Positions 35,298 through 43,440 of a stretch of 64,000 nt of DNA are shown here, piece after piece; position 1 is the stretch's first letter; each line of letters opens with the position of its first letter. The notes under the pieces are model-generated. The model saw nothing but the letters and a program-made list of their open reading frames with translations. It searched no databases and was not told the DNA's origin. A program made the position numbers and the translations under genes. This stretch comes from UBA1181 sp045113275. Lineage in GTDB: Bacteria; Bacteroidota; Bacteroidia; Bacteroidales; Paludibacteraceae. The DNA is taken from positions 1-64,000 of the forward strand of contig JBGUIU010000243.1 of assembly GCA_045113275.1 (NCBI GenBank). Direction: 5' to 3'.

Positions 35298-35990
35298 ATG
35301 ACACAAGCAGACCTTATAGAGATGTTACGTAAGCCTGAGTGCATCAGTGCGGAAAAAACGACAGAACTTTTGTCTTTTCTGCGCATGTATCCTTATGCCC
35401 AGACACTTCGTATCCTTTATCTAAAAGGACTCAAGAATATAGGGGATGTGAGATATGATGTTGAATTGCCGATAACGTCATTGTATGTTTCAAATCGTCG
35501 CGTTTTGTTTGATTTGGTATATAAGAAAAACTTCACGATAGAGGAGACAAAAGAGACTGCACAACAAAATTGCGAACAAAAGCAATTAAAAAATCCTGAA
35601 ACAACTCCTTCTGTTCCGTCCATGTCGATGCCAATTGTGGATGTAATGGCTCAATTGGAACAAATGAAACCAATTGAATCGGCGCAAGTGCAAAAAAATG
35701 TTAACAGCCGAAGACGTGATTTAATTGACAATTTTTTGGCAGAAAGCGAGAAGAAAGATATGACTATTAGCGTTAGAGAAGATGCTGATAATCAAGATAA
35801 TGAAGATAAAATCATTCGACAAGGCTCTACGGAATTTTACACAGAAACATTGGCAAAAATATACATTAAACAGAGGAAGTTTGACCAGGCGATAAAAATA
35901 TTTAGGAGATTGAGTTTGAAAAATCCAGAAAAAAGTGTTTACTTTGCAGACCAAATCAGATTTTTTGAAAAACTAATAGAGAATTTATAA
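35298..35990 (+). CDS. Conserved TPR-like hypothetical protein
   Basis: 230 residues from the ATG at 35298 (a TTG at 35289 would overlap lptE). The N-terminal part (LSFLRMYPYAQTLRILYLKGLK) and the C-terminal part (AKIYIKQRKFDQAIKIFRRLSLKNPEKSVYF) look like single TPR-type helix pairs joined by a low-complexity middle of Gln, Pro and Asn. No catalytic motif. The place between lptE and secG suggests an envelope or secretion role, but function is unknown. Conserved in Bacteroidetes, by memory. Confidence 0.75.
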   Translation: MTQADLIEMLRKPECISAEKTTELLSFLRMYPYAQTLRILYLKGLKNIGDVRYDVELPITSLYVSNRRVLFDLVYKKNFTIEETKETAQQNCEQKQLKNPETTPSVPSMSMPIVDVMAQLEQMKPIESAQVQKNVNSRRRDLIDNFLAESEKKDMTISVREDADNQDNEDKIIRQGSTEFYTETLAKIYIKQRKFDQAIKIFRRLSLKNPEKSVYFADQIRFFEKLIENL

Positions 35991-36005
35991 CCAATTTTAA
36001 AAGAT

Positions 36006-36308
36006 ATGTTTACAATTATTACGATTATCGTTGTGATAGCATCCATTTTATTGGTGGGTATTGTGTTAGTTCAAAACTCTAAGGGTGGAGGATTGGCTTC
36101 CAGCTTCCAAACACAGAACCAAATTATGGGAGTAAAAAAGACAACAGATTTCGTTGAAAAAGCAACATGGGTATTGGTACTTATTGTGGTACTGTTTAGT
36201 ATTGCTTCAGCTGCGTTTTATCCAAGAACGTCAGCAATTGAAGAATCACAGTTGAAAACTCAGGTGGAAGAAATGTTACCATCTGCTCCAGCTGCTGATC
36301 AAGAATGA
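36006..36308 (+). CDS. secG: Preprotein translocase subunit SecG
   Basis: 100 residues with two membrane segments. ILLVGIVLVQNSKGGGLASSF and the second helix region VLIVVLFSIASAAF are characteristic of SecG, which assists SecYEG during protein export. Last gene of the sigma-54 activator-lptE-TPR-secG operon, 15 bases after the previous stop, and ended by a strong terminator. Confidence 0.97.
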   Translation: MFTIITIIVVIASILLVGIVLVQNSKGGGLASSFQTQNQIMGVKKTTDFVEKATWVLVLIVVLFSIASAAFYPRTSAIEESQLKTQVEEMLPSAPAADQE

Positions 36309-36343
36309 TAAAAAAGAATTGGGGAGTAGCCCTATAATTTATG

Positions 36344-36378
36344 AAGGTCTGAATAGAAATGTTCAGACCTTTTTCTTT
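36344..36378 (+). terminator. Terminator of secG operon
   Basis: AAGGTCTGAA pairs with TTCAGACCTT, followed by a T-rich stretch (TTTTCTTTTT). Confidence 0.8.
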
Positions 36379-36450
36379 TTATGTCGAAGACGAATTTGTT
36401 AGCGAAGTAAATAATAAAACGATTGATGACTAATATTAGTTAAAATCATC

Positions 36451-36458
36451 TATATTTG
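36451..36458 (+). promoter_or_regulatory. -7 element of TPM-lemA operon
   Basis: TATATTTG, only 4 bases upstream of the ATG at 36463, implying a nearly leaderless start or use of an ATG just after the transcript start. Confidence 0.45.
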
Positions 36459-36462
36459 TAGT

Positions 36463-37341
36463 ATGAAAAAGACCATAGTAAACATATTGTTTTTGCTTTG
36501 CTCGATGACGATATGGGCAGGAAGTTACACTGCATACAACGTTCCGATGGTGCATCTGCAGGATGCCAATCGTTACGTGTGTGATCCTGATGGTATGTTG
36601 AATTCGGATTCGGTCGCCGTGATGGATGCGTTGTTGGCTGAGTTAGAGCAATCAACAGGAATAGAAGTGGTGGTCGTGGCTGTGGATAAGATTGAGGATG
36701 GGGATTGTTTTAATTTTGCTTTCAATATAGGACGAAAATATGGTGTGGGGAAAAAGAAATCTGACAATGGTTTGGTGATTGTGCTTTCGAAAGAAGATAG
36801 ATGTGTTCAGTTTGCCACTGGATATGGTTTGGAAGCAATCTTGCCTGATGCTATATCTTACAGGATTCAGTCCCAACAGATGAATCCCCATTTTTCAAAA
36901 GGAGAATGGTCGGAAGGTATGACCGCAGGAATTCGATATGTGTGTGGAATTTTAGATGGCACTATGGAAGCTGAGTATGAGGATGAATATGATTTGTCAG
37001 ATTGGCCTCCTATTCTGATTATGTTTTTGTTTATATTGATAATCTCCTTTATTGTATCGTGGCATAATAATGCGTGCCCGTATTGCGGAAAACATAAATT
37101 GGTACTGATTAAAACAAAAGAGTTAAAGTCCTCTTCATTCTTCATAGAAAGATTTTTGACATATCGTTGTGAGCATTGCGGAAAACTGGTGATAAAAAAG
37201 GAATCTGAATCAATGAGCTCATCTTCCGGAGGCTATGGTGGTGGTTATCATGGTGGCTTTGGTGGCGGACATGGAGGTTTCTCAGGCGGAAGCTTCGGCG
37301 GTGGAAGTTTTGGTGGAGGAGGAGCAGGCTCACGGTTTTAA
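36463..37341 (+). CDS. TPM-domain membrane protein with zinc-ribbon insert
   Basis: 292 residues. Signal peptide, then a TPM_phosphatase (YgcG-like) domain (about 35-165, including GIEVVVVAVDKIEDGD and KYGVGKKKSDNGLVIVLSK), one membrane helix (about 183-199), then a zinc-ribbon-like pair CPYC (C205, C208) and CEHC (C236, C239), and a glycine-serine-rich tail. The zinc-ribbon element is not part of the usual family plan. It is followed 38 bases later by a LemA gene; TPM and LemA pairs are common, and roles in photosystem or membrane repair are known only in distant relatives. Function here is unknown. Confidence 0.85.
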   Translation: MKKTIVNILFLLCSMTIWAGSYTAYNVPMVHLQDANRYVCDPDGMLNSDSVAVMDALLAELEQSTGIEVVVVAVDKIEDGDCFNFAFNIGRKYGVGKKKSDNGLVIVLSKEDRCVQFATGYGLEAILPDAISYRIQSQQMNPHFSKGEWSEGMTAGIRYVCGILDGTMEAEYEDEYDLSDWPPILIMFLFILIISFIVSWHNNACPYCGKHKLVLIKTKELKSSSFFIERFLTYRCEHCGKLVIKKESESMSSSSGGYGGGYHGGFGGGHGGFSGGSFGGGSFGGGGAGSRF

Positions 37342-37378
37342 TAAATAAGAAATACAATCAAATAAAAATAATACTATC

Positions 37379-37960
37379 ATGAGTAAAAAAACTATTATTG
37401 TAATTGCAGCGTTGGTACTGATTGGTGCCTATCTTTTCCATGCGTATAATTCATTAGTTACAGCTGATGAGGGTGTGACATCAGAGTGGAAAAATGTTGA
37501 AGCTGCTTATCAACGAAGAGCGGATTTGATTCCTAATCTAGTTGCTACGGTGAAAGGATATGCACAACATGAGTCGCAAACACTGAAAGAGGTCATCGAA
37601 GCAAGAAGTAAAGCAACTTCTATTACGATTGATCCTAGTAACATTACACCAGAGCAATTAGCAGAGTATCAAAAAGCACAGAGCGGAGTCTCTTCAGCTT
37701 TAGGAAAATTGTTGGCTGTGGCAGAGAGCTATCCAGATTTGAAGGCTAATCAGAATTTCTTGGAATTGCAAGCACAGTTGGAAGGTACGGAAAACCGTAT
37801 TGCTGTTGCTCGTAAGAATTATAATGATGTGGCTAAGGAATTTAATGCCTCTATTCGCCGCGTTCCTAATAATTTCATAGCCTCATTTGCAGGATTGGAG
37901 AAACATTCATATTTTGAGGCTGAGGCAGGTGCTGAAAAGGCTCCTAAGGTGGAATTCTAA
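37379..37960 (+). CDS. lemA: LemA family protein
   Basis: 193 residues. N-terminal membrane anchor (IIVIAALVLIGAYLF) and a coiled-coil rich body with YQRRADLIPNLVATVKGYAQHE, the core signature of LemA proteins. The topology suggests one membrane helix with most of the protein in the cytoplasm or periplasm. Biochemical role is not known; in some Firmicutes the protein is found as an antigen. Co-operonic with the TPM gene upstream and terminated by a hairpin. Confidence 0.95.
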   Translation: MSKKTIIVIAALVLIGAYLFHAYNSLVTADEGVTSEWKNVEAAYQRRADLIPNLVATVKGYAQHESQTLKEVIEARSKATSITIDPSNITPEQLAEYQKAQSGVSSALGKLLAVAESYPDLKANQNFLELQAQLEGTENRIAVARKNYNDVAKEFNASIRRVPNNFIASFAGLEKHSYFEAEAGAEKAPKVEF

Positions 37961-38046
37961 TTTGATATTTGGGAACAGGTTGCTGTTTCTTGGTGCCAAT
38001 AATACTTGGATGGAGAAAAATTGAATGCTTCAGAATGCATAGAATA

Positions 38047-38085
38047 AAAAATGTCATCGTAGCTTTTACGATGACATTTTTTTTT
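38047..38085 (+). terminator. Terminator of lemA
   Basis: AAAAATGTCATCGTA pairs with TACGATGACATTTTT, followed by a long T run. The A run on the other side could also serve the minus-strand gene ending at 38109. Confidence 0.8.
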
Positions 38086-38108
38086 GTGACTTATTTAAGA
38101 CTTATTAT

Positions 38109-38669
38109 TTAGTCTATGCCAAAACAACTAACGATAATTTGTTTTTCATCTTTCGTGTTAGGGTTTGTTACAATGATTCCGTATTCGCCTGGTTTAAGAT
38201 TCTCTATAGAAAGAAGATAGGAACTCTCACCGTATTTTTTTGCTTCAAAGTCAATGTAATCCATGTCGTTTCCTGTTGAACCGCTAAATGTGCCAGCAGA
38301 AGCGACTTCGGCTCTTCTGTATTTTTTCTTTTCTTCAAATTTGAAGATGCTGATGATGCTCATTGGATCGGAAAGATTATCTACAGCCTTCACAATGAGT
38401 TTGATATTGCTTCCTTTGATTCGTGTATTTGATTTGGGAGTTTCGATATGAATCTCGGTTTTTACTTTTCCTATTCCTGCAATGAATATACCTGCGTTCG
38501 CTTTTGTTCTTGCAACTGTTCTTGACTTTTCTAGTTTCATCGTTGAACCGTCGTTCTTTAAGTAAAAACATTCTCCAACGAAATCTGGCTCTGGAGCTGT
38601 CTCTTGTGCGTGTATACTACCACATAGTAAACATGCGAATAAAAATAGTAAAGTTGTAATCTTTTTCAT
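38109..38669 (-). CDS. Small secreted hypothetical protein
   Basis: 186 residues with a signal peptide MKKITTLLFLFACLLCGSIHAQ. The mature part starts EPDFVGECFYLKNDGS and ends GIIVTNPNTKDEKQIIVSCFGID, a beta-rich pattern. I recall similar FVGExxxL proteins in Bacteroidales but no function. Two cysteines could form a disulfide. The gene has its own promoter at 38777-38784 and an unusual leader (see the leader entry). Likely a periplasmic or surface protein. Confidence 0.7.
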   Translation of the reverse strand: MKKITTLLFLFACLLCGSIHAQETAPEPDFVGECFYLKNDGSTMKLEKSRTVARTKANAGIFIAGIGKVKTEIHIETPKSNTRIKGSNIKLIVKAVDNLSDPMSIISIFKFEEKKKYRRAEVASAGTFSGSTGNDMDYIDFEAKKYGESSYLLSIENLKPGEYGIIVTNPNTKDEKQIIVSCFGID

Positions 38670-38696
38670 GTTGTAATAATTTTTAAAATGATTTTG

Positions 38697-38750
38697 TAGG
38701 TTCTATAATATAGTTTCAATAATCGCAAGAACCTATTGGACGATTGTTGA
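38697..38750 (-). promoter_or_regulatory. Structured mRNA leader with possible H-type pseudoknot
   Basis: In the minus-strand leader, TCAACAATCG (38741-38750) pairs with CGATTATTGA (38716-38725), one wobble. Eight bases in its loop (TAGGTTCT, 38728-38735) are exactly complementary to AGAACCTA just downstream (38697-38704). The two pairings together give an H-type pseudoknot, a shape used by some riboswitches and translation controls. The region lies between the promoter and the start of the small secreted gene. No known class is recognised. Confidence 0.4.
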
Positions 38751-38776
38751 AAAGTCATTCGCTCTGATTGACTTTC

Positions 38777-38784
38777 CAAAGGTA
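38777..38784 (-). promoter_or_regulatory. -7 element of small secreted gene
   Basis: TACCTTTG on the minus strand, about 107 bases upstream of the start at 38669, leaving a leader of about 100 bases. Confidence 0.6.
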
Positions 38785-38926
38785 GAGAAAATTTATTTCG
38801 ATTTATATTTTTCTATTTATTATTTTTATTTGATTATTGTCAAATAAATGTTTTGTTGCGTCATGTAATCATGGAAAAGAATGGAAATAAGACATTCAGC
38901 GTTGTGTGTTTCCCTCTTTTCGTATC

Positions 38927-39661
38927 CTATTTTAAGAGAAAGATAACGCCGCAGACAGCAATGTATCCGTAGATGATTCTTTTTAGGATGGTTGTTGAGA
39001 TGCGATTGAAAACGATGGAGCCGATATAGGTTCCTACAATTACTCCGAATATGGCAATTGTCCAAGATTTAGCCACATCGATCGTGAGGAATCCGTTTTG
39101 TGCGCGGAAGAACGTCATGAATATATTCCCAATAACGAAATAAACCTGAGTTTGTGCTGCGTAATGATTCTTGTCGGGCTCGGATTCTACATAGTAGAGG
39201 ACTGCAGGGGGACCTTGCATCCCGAAGAAACCACCCATTACACCGCTAATGCTACCCATGAGAAGTTGCATGGGAACAGATTGCCGGATGTGGATTTTTG
39301 TAGAAAAGAATAGAAAATAGATACTTAATAATATCAATGTGATGCCTAATATGATTGTGAGGGTGTGCGTGTCGGTTGATGCCACAACGCCGATGCATAA
39401 GTAGGAGAAGACTAAAAAGACGAAAAGCATGGGGAGAATTCTCTTCCAAACAATATATTTCCGTACACAACAAGCTACATAAAAGGATTGCGTAAGTGCT
39501 AACATGCCAGAAAGAGTCGTGGCTTCTCCGTAAGAAGGAAGAATAAAAGGAAGAACAGTCATGATACAGATTCCAAATCCAAATCCGCTCACCCGTTGAA
39601 TGAAAGCAGCAATGGTGGCGAAAAAGAATAGAAATAGTATAATGTTCAATGAAAATTCCAT
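38927..39661 (-). CDS. TauE/SafE-family sulfite exporter-like membrane protein
   Basis: 244 residues with about seven hydrophobic segments. GFGFGICIMTVLPFILPSYGEA and GSISGVMGGFFGMQGPP are the duplicated family motif of TauE/SafE proteins, which carry sulfur-containing or other anions across the inner membrane. No sulfur-metabolism genes are in the window, so the substrate is open. Own minus-strand -7 element at 39679-39686. Confidence 0.9.
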   Translation of the reverse strand: MEFSLNIILFLFFFATIAAFIQRVSGFGFGICIMTVLPFILPSYGEATTLSGMLALTQSFYVACCVRKYIVWKRILPMLFVFLVFSYLCIGVVASTDTHTLTIILGITLILLSIYFLFFSTKIHIRQSVPMQLLMGSISGVMGGFFGMQGPPAVLYYVESEPDKNHYAAQTQVYFVIGNIFMTFFRAQNGFLTIDVAKSWTIAIFGVIVGTYIGSIVFNRISTTILKRIIYGYIAVCGVIFLLK

Positions 39662-39678
39662 GTTGTTATAATTCCCTG

Positions 39679-39686
39679 CAAAATTA
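39679..39686 (-). promoter_or_regulatory. -7 element of tauE-type gene
   Basis: TAATTTTG on the minus strand, 17 bases upstream of the start at 39661. Confidence 0.55.
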
Positions 39687-39805
39687 GAAAATTTATACTA
39701 GGTAAAGGGGCTCTGAACCTGTTTTTTTGTCATAGGAAAATCGTGTTTTTTTTTGGGATGCTCTATTTTTATTCCCTCAAAAATATTTTTTTCTGTTTTC
39801 TTTAC

Positions 39806-39813
39806 TATCTTTG
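39806..39813 (+). promoter_or_regulatory. -7 element of esterase gene
   Basis: TATCTTTG, 65 bases upstream of the ATG at 39879. Confidence 0.65.
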
Positions 39814-39878
39814 CGGTTGTGAGTGGAACCATAAAATGACAAGTATATCGTAAACTATAAAAACCAACACTTTATATC

Positions 39879-41633
39879 ATGAAAAAAAATTATTTATTTC
39901 TTATTGCTATCTTAATTAGCATATTTAGCGCGTCTGCCGCTAAGCAAAACGGATTGAAAAGTATTAATACGGGCGGAAAAAACCGTCAATACTTTTTGTA
40001 TGTGCCTGATTGTATTACTGACAATCGACCTTTGATCATCTCATGCCATGGAATGAATCAAGACTACCAGTATCAAAAAGAGCAAACCCAATGGCCTTCG
40101 CTCGCCGATACTGCCAACTTCGTCGTTGTGTATCCCGTCGGAATCGCAGGCGCTGCTTGGGGGTTGGATTTCCAGACAGGATGGGACCTTGATGGAATGT
40201 CCGATGTGAATTTTATGTTGGATATCATTTCTGAAATGAAACAGCAATACAACATCGACGAGACTCGCGTTTATCTATCTGGATTCTCTCTGGGTGGCGC
40301 ATTCACCTACTATATGATGAACAAGGCGGCAGACAGGATTGCTGCTTTTGGTCCTATTTCTGGTTACAATTTGATGAATGCCAACACTTCGACTTCCCGT
40401 CCTGTGCCTATCTGTCATGTCCATGGAGATGCCGATGGAACTATGGCTTACAGCGGAATAGAAAGTTACATAAAGAAATATGCACAGGCAATGAATTGTA
40501 ACATGACACCAGAAGAGACTAGAAATAATGTTTCTAGGACAACCCGTTACAAGGATGGAGATTGTGAGACTGAGGTTGTTCTTCATACTGTTTTCAATCG
40601 TAATCATGAACCATCTAACAATGGTTTCCACACCTCTAATGCTTTATGGGCTTTCTTCAAACAATATACTAATGCGTGTGGAAAGGCTTCTTCTGCTGGT
40701 GTTTCTCTTTCATTCACACCTAATGTAGGTGAGTCTCCAGCTGAAGTTACGCTTACAGCTAAGACTACAGTGCCAAAGGAGACAAGTGTGAAGTCTGTTT
40801 CCTTCTATCAAGGAAAAGAGTTGATCAAGACATTGACTGATGAGCCATACGAGGTAAATTTGGATGGTTTGATAGTTGGCAAGTATGATTTCTCTGTTAC
40901 CATGACGGATAGCAACGGAAAGGTTTATACGGCTAAAAAGACATTTGAAGTGAAAGCTCCTCAGGCTCCTTATAAAGGCGTGGCTCAAGAACTTCCTGGT
41001 ACTGTCGAAATGGAATTCTATGACGAGGGTGGCGAAGGAATGGCTTTCCATGATAGTGATGACTTGGATGAAGGTAAAAAGTTCCGTACAGAAGATGGCA
41101 TCGACATCGAGGAGTACGAAACGGGTAAATATGCTCTTGGTTGGACTGCAAAAGGTGAATGGGTTGAATATACGTTGGATGTGAAATATACAGATACCTA
41201 TACGTGGACTGCCTACGCAGCTTCTGGTAGCGACGGTTCTGCGTTCAAACTTTACATCGATGATAAAGCAATCTCTGAAACGGTCAAGGTGAAAAACTCA
41301 GGAGACTGGAAAACATTCAAAGAATACGAAGGAAAGACTTCAGAATTAGAAGCTGGAAAACATATTCTGAAAATAGGAATTGAAGCTGATTTTGTTAATA
41401 TCGACAAGGTTGTATTTAAAGCAGTAAACGATCATCCAGTAGATGTTGAGGAGACAGCTTCGGCTTTGGCAGAGACAACGTATGATATCCTTTCTTTACA
41501 AGGTGTTTGGTTGGGCAAGGTTTATTGTTCAGAGATCGGACTTGCTTCTGCTGTTAAACAATTAGGATTGCCTGAGGGTGTGTATGTTGCGAGAAATAGT
41601 GGAAAAGCTAAGATGATCATTTTGAAGAAGTAA
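39879..41633 (+). CDS. Secreted CE1/PHB-depolymerase-like esterase with CBM6
   Basis: 584 residues with signal peptide (FLIAILISIFSASA). Residues about 30-270 are an alpha/beta-hydrolase of the PHB depolymerase/LpqC type: ISCHGMNQD oxyanion loop, GFSLGGA nucleophile (S137), HGDADG acid region (D184 or D186) and a late histidine (H251). An Ig-like linker (about 280-365) is followed by a CBM6-like sugar-binding domain (about 375-515, GWTAKGEWVEYTLDV and FVNIDKVVF). The C-terminal 65 residues resemble a degenerate secretion tail (YDILSLQGVWLG). Feruloyl or acetyl-xylan esterase activity on plant glycans is the best guess; no other glycan genes adjoin it. Confidence 0.85.
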   Translation: MKKNYLFLIAILISIFSASAAKQNGLKSINTGGKNRQYFLYVPDCITDNRPLIISCHGMNQDYQYQKEQTQWPSLADTANFVVVYPVGIAGAAWGLDFQTGWDLDGMSDVNFMLDIISEMKQQYNIDETRVYLSGFSLGGAFTYYMMNKAADRIAAFGPISGYNLMNANTSTSRPVPICHVHGDADGTMAYSGIESYIKKYAQAMNCNMTPEETRNNVSRTTRYKDGDCETEVVLHTVFNRNHEPSNNGFHTSNALWAFFKQYTNACGKASSAGVSLSFTPNVGESPAEVTLTAKTTVPKETSVKSVSFYQGKELIKTLTDEPYEVNLDGLIVGKYDFSVTMTDSNGKVYTAKKTFEVKAPQAPYKGVAQELPGTVEMEFYDEGGEGMAFHDSDDLDEGKKFRTEDGIDIEEYETGKYALGWTAKGEWVEYTLDVKYTDTYTWTAYAASGSDGSAFKLYIDDKAISETVKVKNSGDWKTFKEYEGKTSELEAGKHILKIGIEADFVNIDKVVFKAVNDHPVDVEETASALAETTYDILSLQGVWLGKVYCSEIGLASAVKQLGLPEGVYVARNSGKAKMIILKK

Positions 41634-41697
41634 AAATCAGAAATAAATCACAAGGAGCTTGTTGTAAAGCTTCTGAATATGTGAATTTTAGTCGTTT

Positions 41698-41735
41698 AAG
41701 GGAAGAGTGAAATGTGATTTCGCTCTTCCCTTTTT
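41698..41735 (+). terminator. Terminator of esterase gene
   Basis: AAGGGAAGAGTGAAA pairs with TTTCGCTCTTCCCTT (one wobble), followed by TTTTT. Confidence 0.8.
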
Positions 41736-41814
41736 GCGAAAAACACATTGCGTTATTTTGTTTATCAGAAAAAATAGTCCTATTTTTACATTTAGAAACC
41801 AAAGATTGTTTTAT

Positions 41815-42108
41815 ATGGAGAAAAATTCGATAAAGGGTAATTCTGTCGTTAAAAGTGTAGATATGTTGATACGTAGCGTGCAATCTACGTGCGATTGCTT
41901 GTCATTTGATGCTAAACGAATTAAACCGTGCATAGAATCTCTTCAAAACAAACCTATGGCTGATTCTCCCAATGTGGTTATGGCAACAAAGGATTTGGTG
42001 AATCGGTTGACTGTGGCGGATGAGAAGTTGGCAGAGGCAATGTGCTTGATACAGGATGCACTCTCATCTGTTTCTATAGGAATGAAAAACTATAAGGAGG
42101 TGAAGTAA
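41815..42108 (+). CDS. Small conserved-looking hypothetical protein
   Basis: 97 residues. The frame runs from 41707, but the first 108 bases are terminator and promoter sequence, so the ATG at 41815 (MEKNSIKGNSVVKSVDM) is chosen. The protein is mostly helical (VDMLIRSVQSTCDCLSFDAKRIKPCIESL) with three cysteines and no signal peptide. No family recognised. Its stop codon abuts, with no base between, the stop codon of the convergent hemolysin-family gene. Confidence 0.6.
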   Translation: MEKNSIKGNSVVKSVDMLIRSVQSTCDCLSFDAKRIKPCIESLQNKPMADSPNVVMATKDLVNRLTVADEKLAEAMCLIQDALSSVSIGMKNYKEVK

Positions 42109-43176
42109 CTATTTTTGTTCTTCTTCACTCTCTTCGTTTTCGTCTGCGTAATCTAATTGTTCTGCTCTTTTTTTCCAGAGAGCTTTTGCAAAAGCTTGCA
42201 TGTCTGTCTGGTTGTCTGATTCGTCTGTGATTTCAAGCCCCAAGATGGTTTCGATGACATCTTCCAACGTGATGATGCCGTCCATTCCTCCATATTCATC
42301 AATCACTAGTGCGATTTGCTCTTTCCGGGCAACCATTAAATCATAAAATTTTGTAATGGAGGTGTTCTCGTAGCAAACCATGATGTCTCTTTTTATCTCT
42401 TTTAATTTGATTTGGGTCTCATTGTTTGCTAGATGAAAAAGAATGTCTGTTTTGAGGACGAATCCTGTGATGTCGTCAATGTCTTCCGTGTATATTGGTA
42501 TTCTGGAATAGGTGAGGAATTTTTTGTCTTTGAAGAATTCCTCTAAGGTCATATCCTCTTGTGCCGCCAAGACGACTGTTCTTGGTGTCATGATGGAGTG
42601 AACTTTTACTTTCTCCATTTTGACAAGATTATTGATGATCAAGCTCTCATTTTTTTTGAATACGCCCTCTCTTTCTCCAATATTTGTAAGTGCGGCAACT
42701 TCTTCACGGCTGACGGTTTGAGTATGCTTTCGTGTGAACAAACGGGTAAGAAAGCGAGACATGACAACGAGCGGGAAGCAGAGGAAATAAATGCCTCGTA
42801 TGATGAATCCAGCAGGGATACAAAGCTCTCTCCAGTAGTTAGAACCGATTGTCTTGGGAATGATTTCGGAACAAATCAAAACCAAGATAGTGAGCACGGC
42901 TGAGCAGATACCAAAATAAGCATTGCCAAATACCTCTACGGCTTGTGCACCTACCGCTGCAGCACCTGCAGTGTTGGCTATTGTGTTGAGTGATAGAATA
43001 GCGGCTATAGGGTTTTCTATGTTCGTTTTTAAATCCTTTAAATTCTCAACCCCTTTCTTTCCTGTGGGTAGAGACTCTATGTAGGATGACGTGGTCGAGT
43101 ATAATGTTGCTTCTAGCAGGGAACACAAAAAAGAGATACCAAGTGTGAATAATACCGATAATATGAGTAATGTCAT
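42109..43176 (-). CDS. CNNM/CorC-like (hemolysin-family) membrane protein with DUF21 and CBS pair
   Basis: 355 residues. DUF21 membrane domain with three to four helices (LFTLGISFLCSLLEATLYS at the start, ICSEIIPKTIGSNYW), then a CBS pair (about 190-320, HSIMTPRTVVLAAQEDMTLEEF, GMDGIITLEDVIETILGLEI). Relatives transport Mg2+ or Co2+ or affect heavy-metal tolerance. Most family members carry a CorC_C domain after the CBS pair; here the protein stops at an acidic tail (DENEESEEEQK), so this domain is missing. A tRNA-Lys gene lies just upstream on the same strand. Confidence 0.9.
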   Translation of the reverse strand: MTLLILSVLFTLGISFLCSLLEATLYSTTSSYIESLPTGKKGVENLKDLKTNIENPIAAILSLNTIANTAGAAAVGAQAVEVFGNAYFGICSAVLTILVLICSEIIPKTIGSNYWRELCIPAGFIIRGIYFLCFPLVVMSRFLTRLFTRKHTQTVSREEVAALTNIGEREGVFKKNESLIINNLVKMEKVKVHSIMTPRTVVLAAQEDMTLEEFFKDKKFLTYSRIPIYTEDIDDITGFVLKTDILFHLANNETQIKLKEIKRDIMVCYENTSITKFYDLMVARKEQIALVIDEYGGMDGIITLEDVIETILGLEITDESDNQTDMQAFAKALWKKRAEQLDYADENEESEEEQK

Positions 43177-43198
43177 GTGTGGAACTATTTAGATAATA

Positions 43199-43234
43199 CA
43201 AAAAAAGCGATCAAGAAATTCCCTTGATCGCTTT
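43199..43234 (-). terminator. Terminator of tRNA-Lys
   Basis: AAAGCGATCAAG pairs with CTTGATCGCTTT, with a T run on the minus strand. Its first bases overlap the encoded CCA end of the tRNA. Confidence 0.75.
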
Positions 43235-43309
43235 GGTGAGCCAGTTGGGGCTCGAACCCAAGACCCCATCCTTAAAAGGGATGTGCTCTACCTGCTGAGC
43301 TACTAGCTC
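43234..43309 (-). tRNA. tRNA-Lys (TTT anticodon)
   Basis: On the minus strand the acceptor GAGCTAG pairs with CTGGCTC (one wobble); D arm AGCTCAGCAGGTAGAGC, anticodon stem CATCC/GGATG with loop CTTTTAA giving UUU, T arm with TTCGAGC. The 3' CCA is encoded. Decodes lysine AAA/AAG. Confidence 0.97.
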
Positions 43310-43341
43310 TCCCTCAATTGCTTTATTTCTCAAAAGCGTTG

Positions 43342-43349
43342 CAAAGGTA
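43342..43349 (-). promoter_or_regulatory. -7 element of tRNA-Lys
   Basis: TACCTTTG on the minus strand, 32 bases upstream of the tRNA 5' end. Confidence 0.6.
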
Positions 43350-43413
43350 CGCATTATTTTTGTATCTCCAAATTTTTAAAAAGAAATTTTTTCGAAAAAG
43401 CGATATAAAAGGT

Positions 43414-43421
43414 TAACTTTG
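43414..43421 (+). promoter_or_regulatory. -7 element of chromate transporter genes
   Basis: TAACTTTG, 19 bases upstream of the ATG at 43441. Confidence 0.6.
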
Positions 43422-43440
43422 TCCCATAAAAGGGAATAGA

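Noticed and set aside
41707..41814. N-terminal extension of the 97-residue protein
   Set aside because: Begins in the esterase terminator stem; the sequence is not protein-like.
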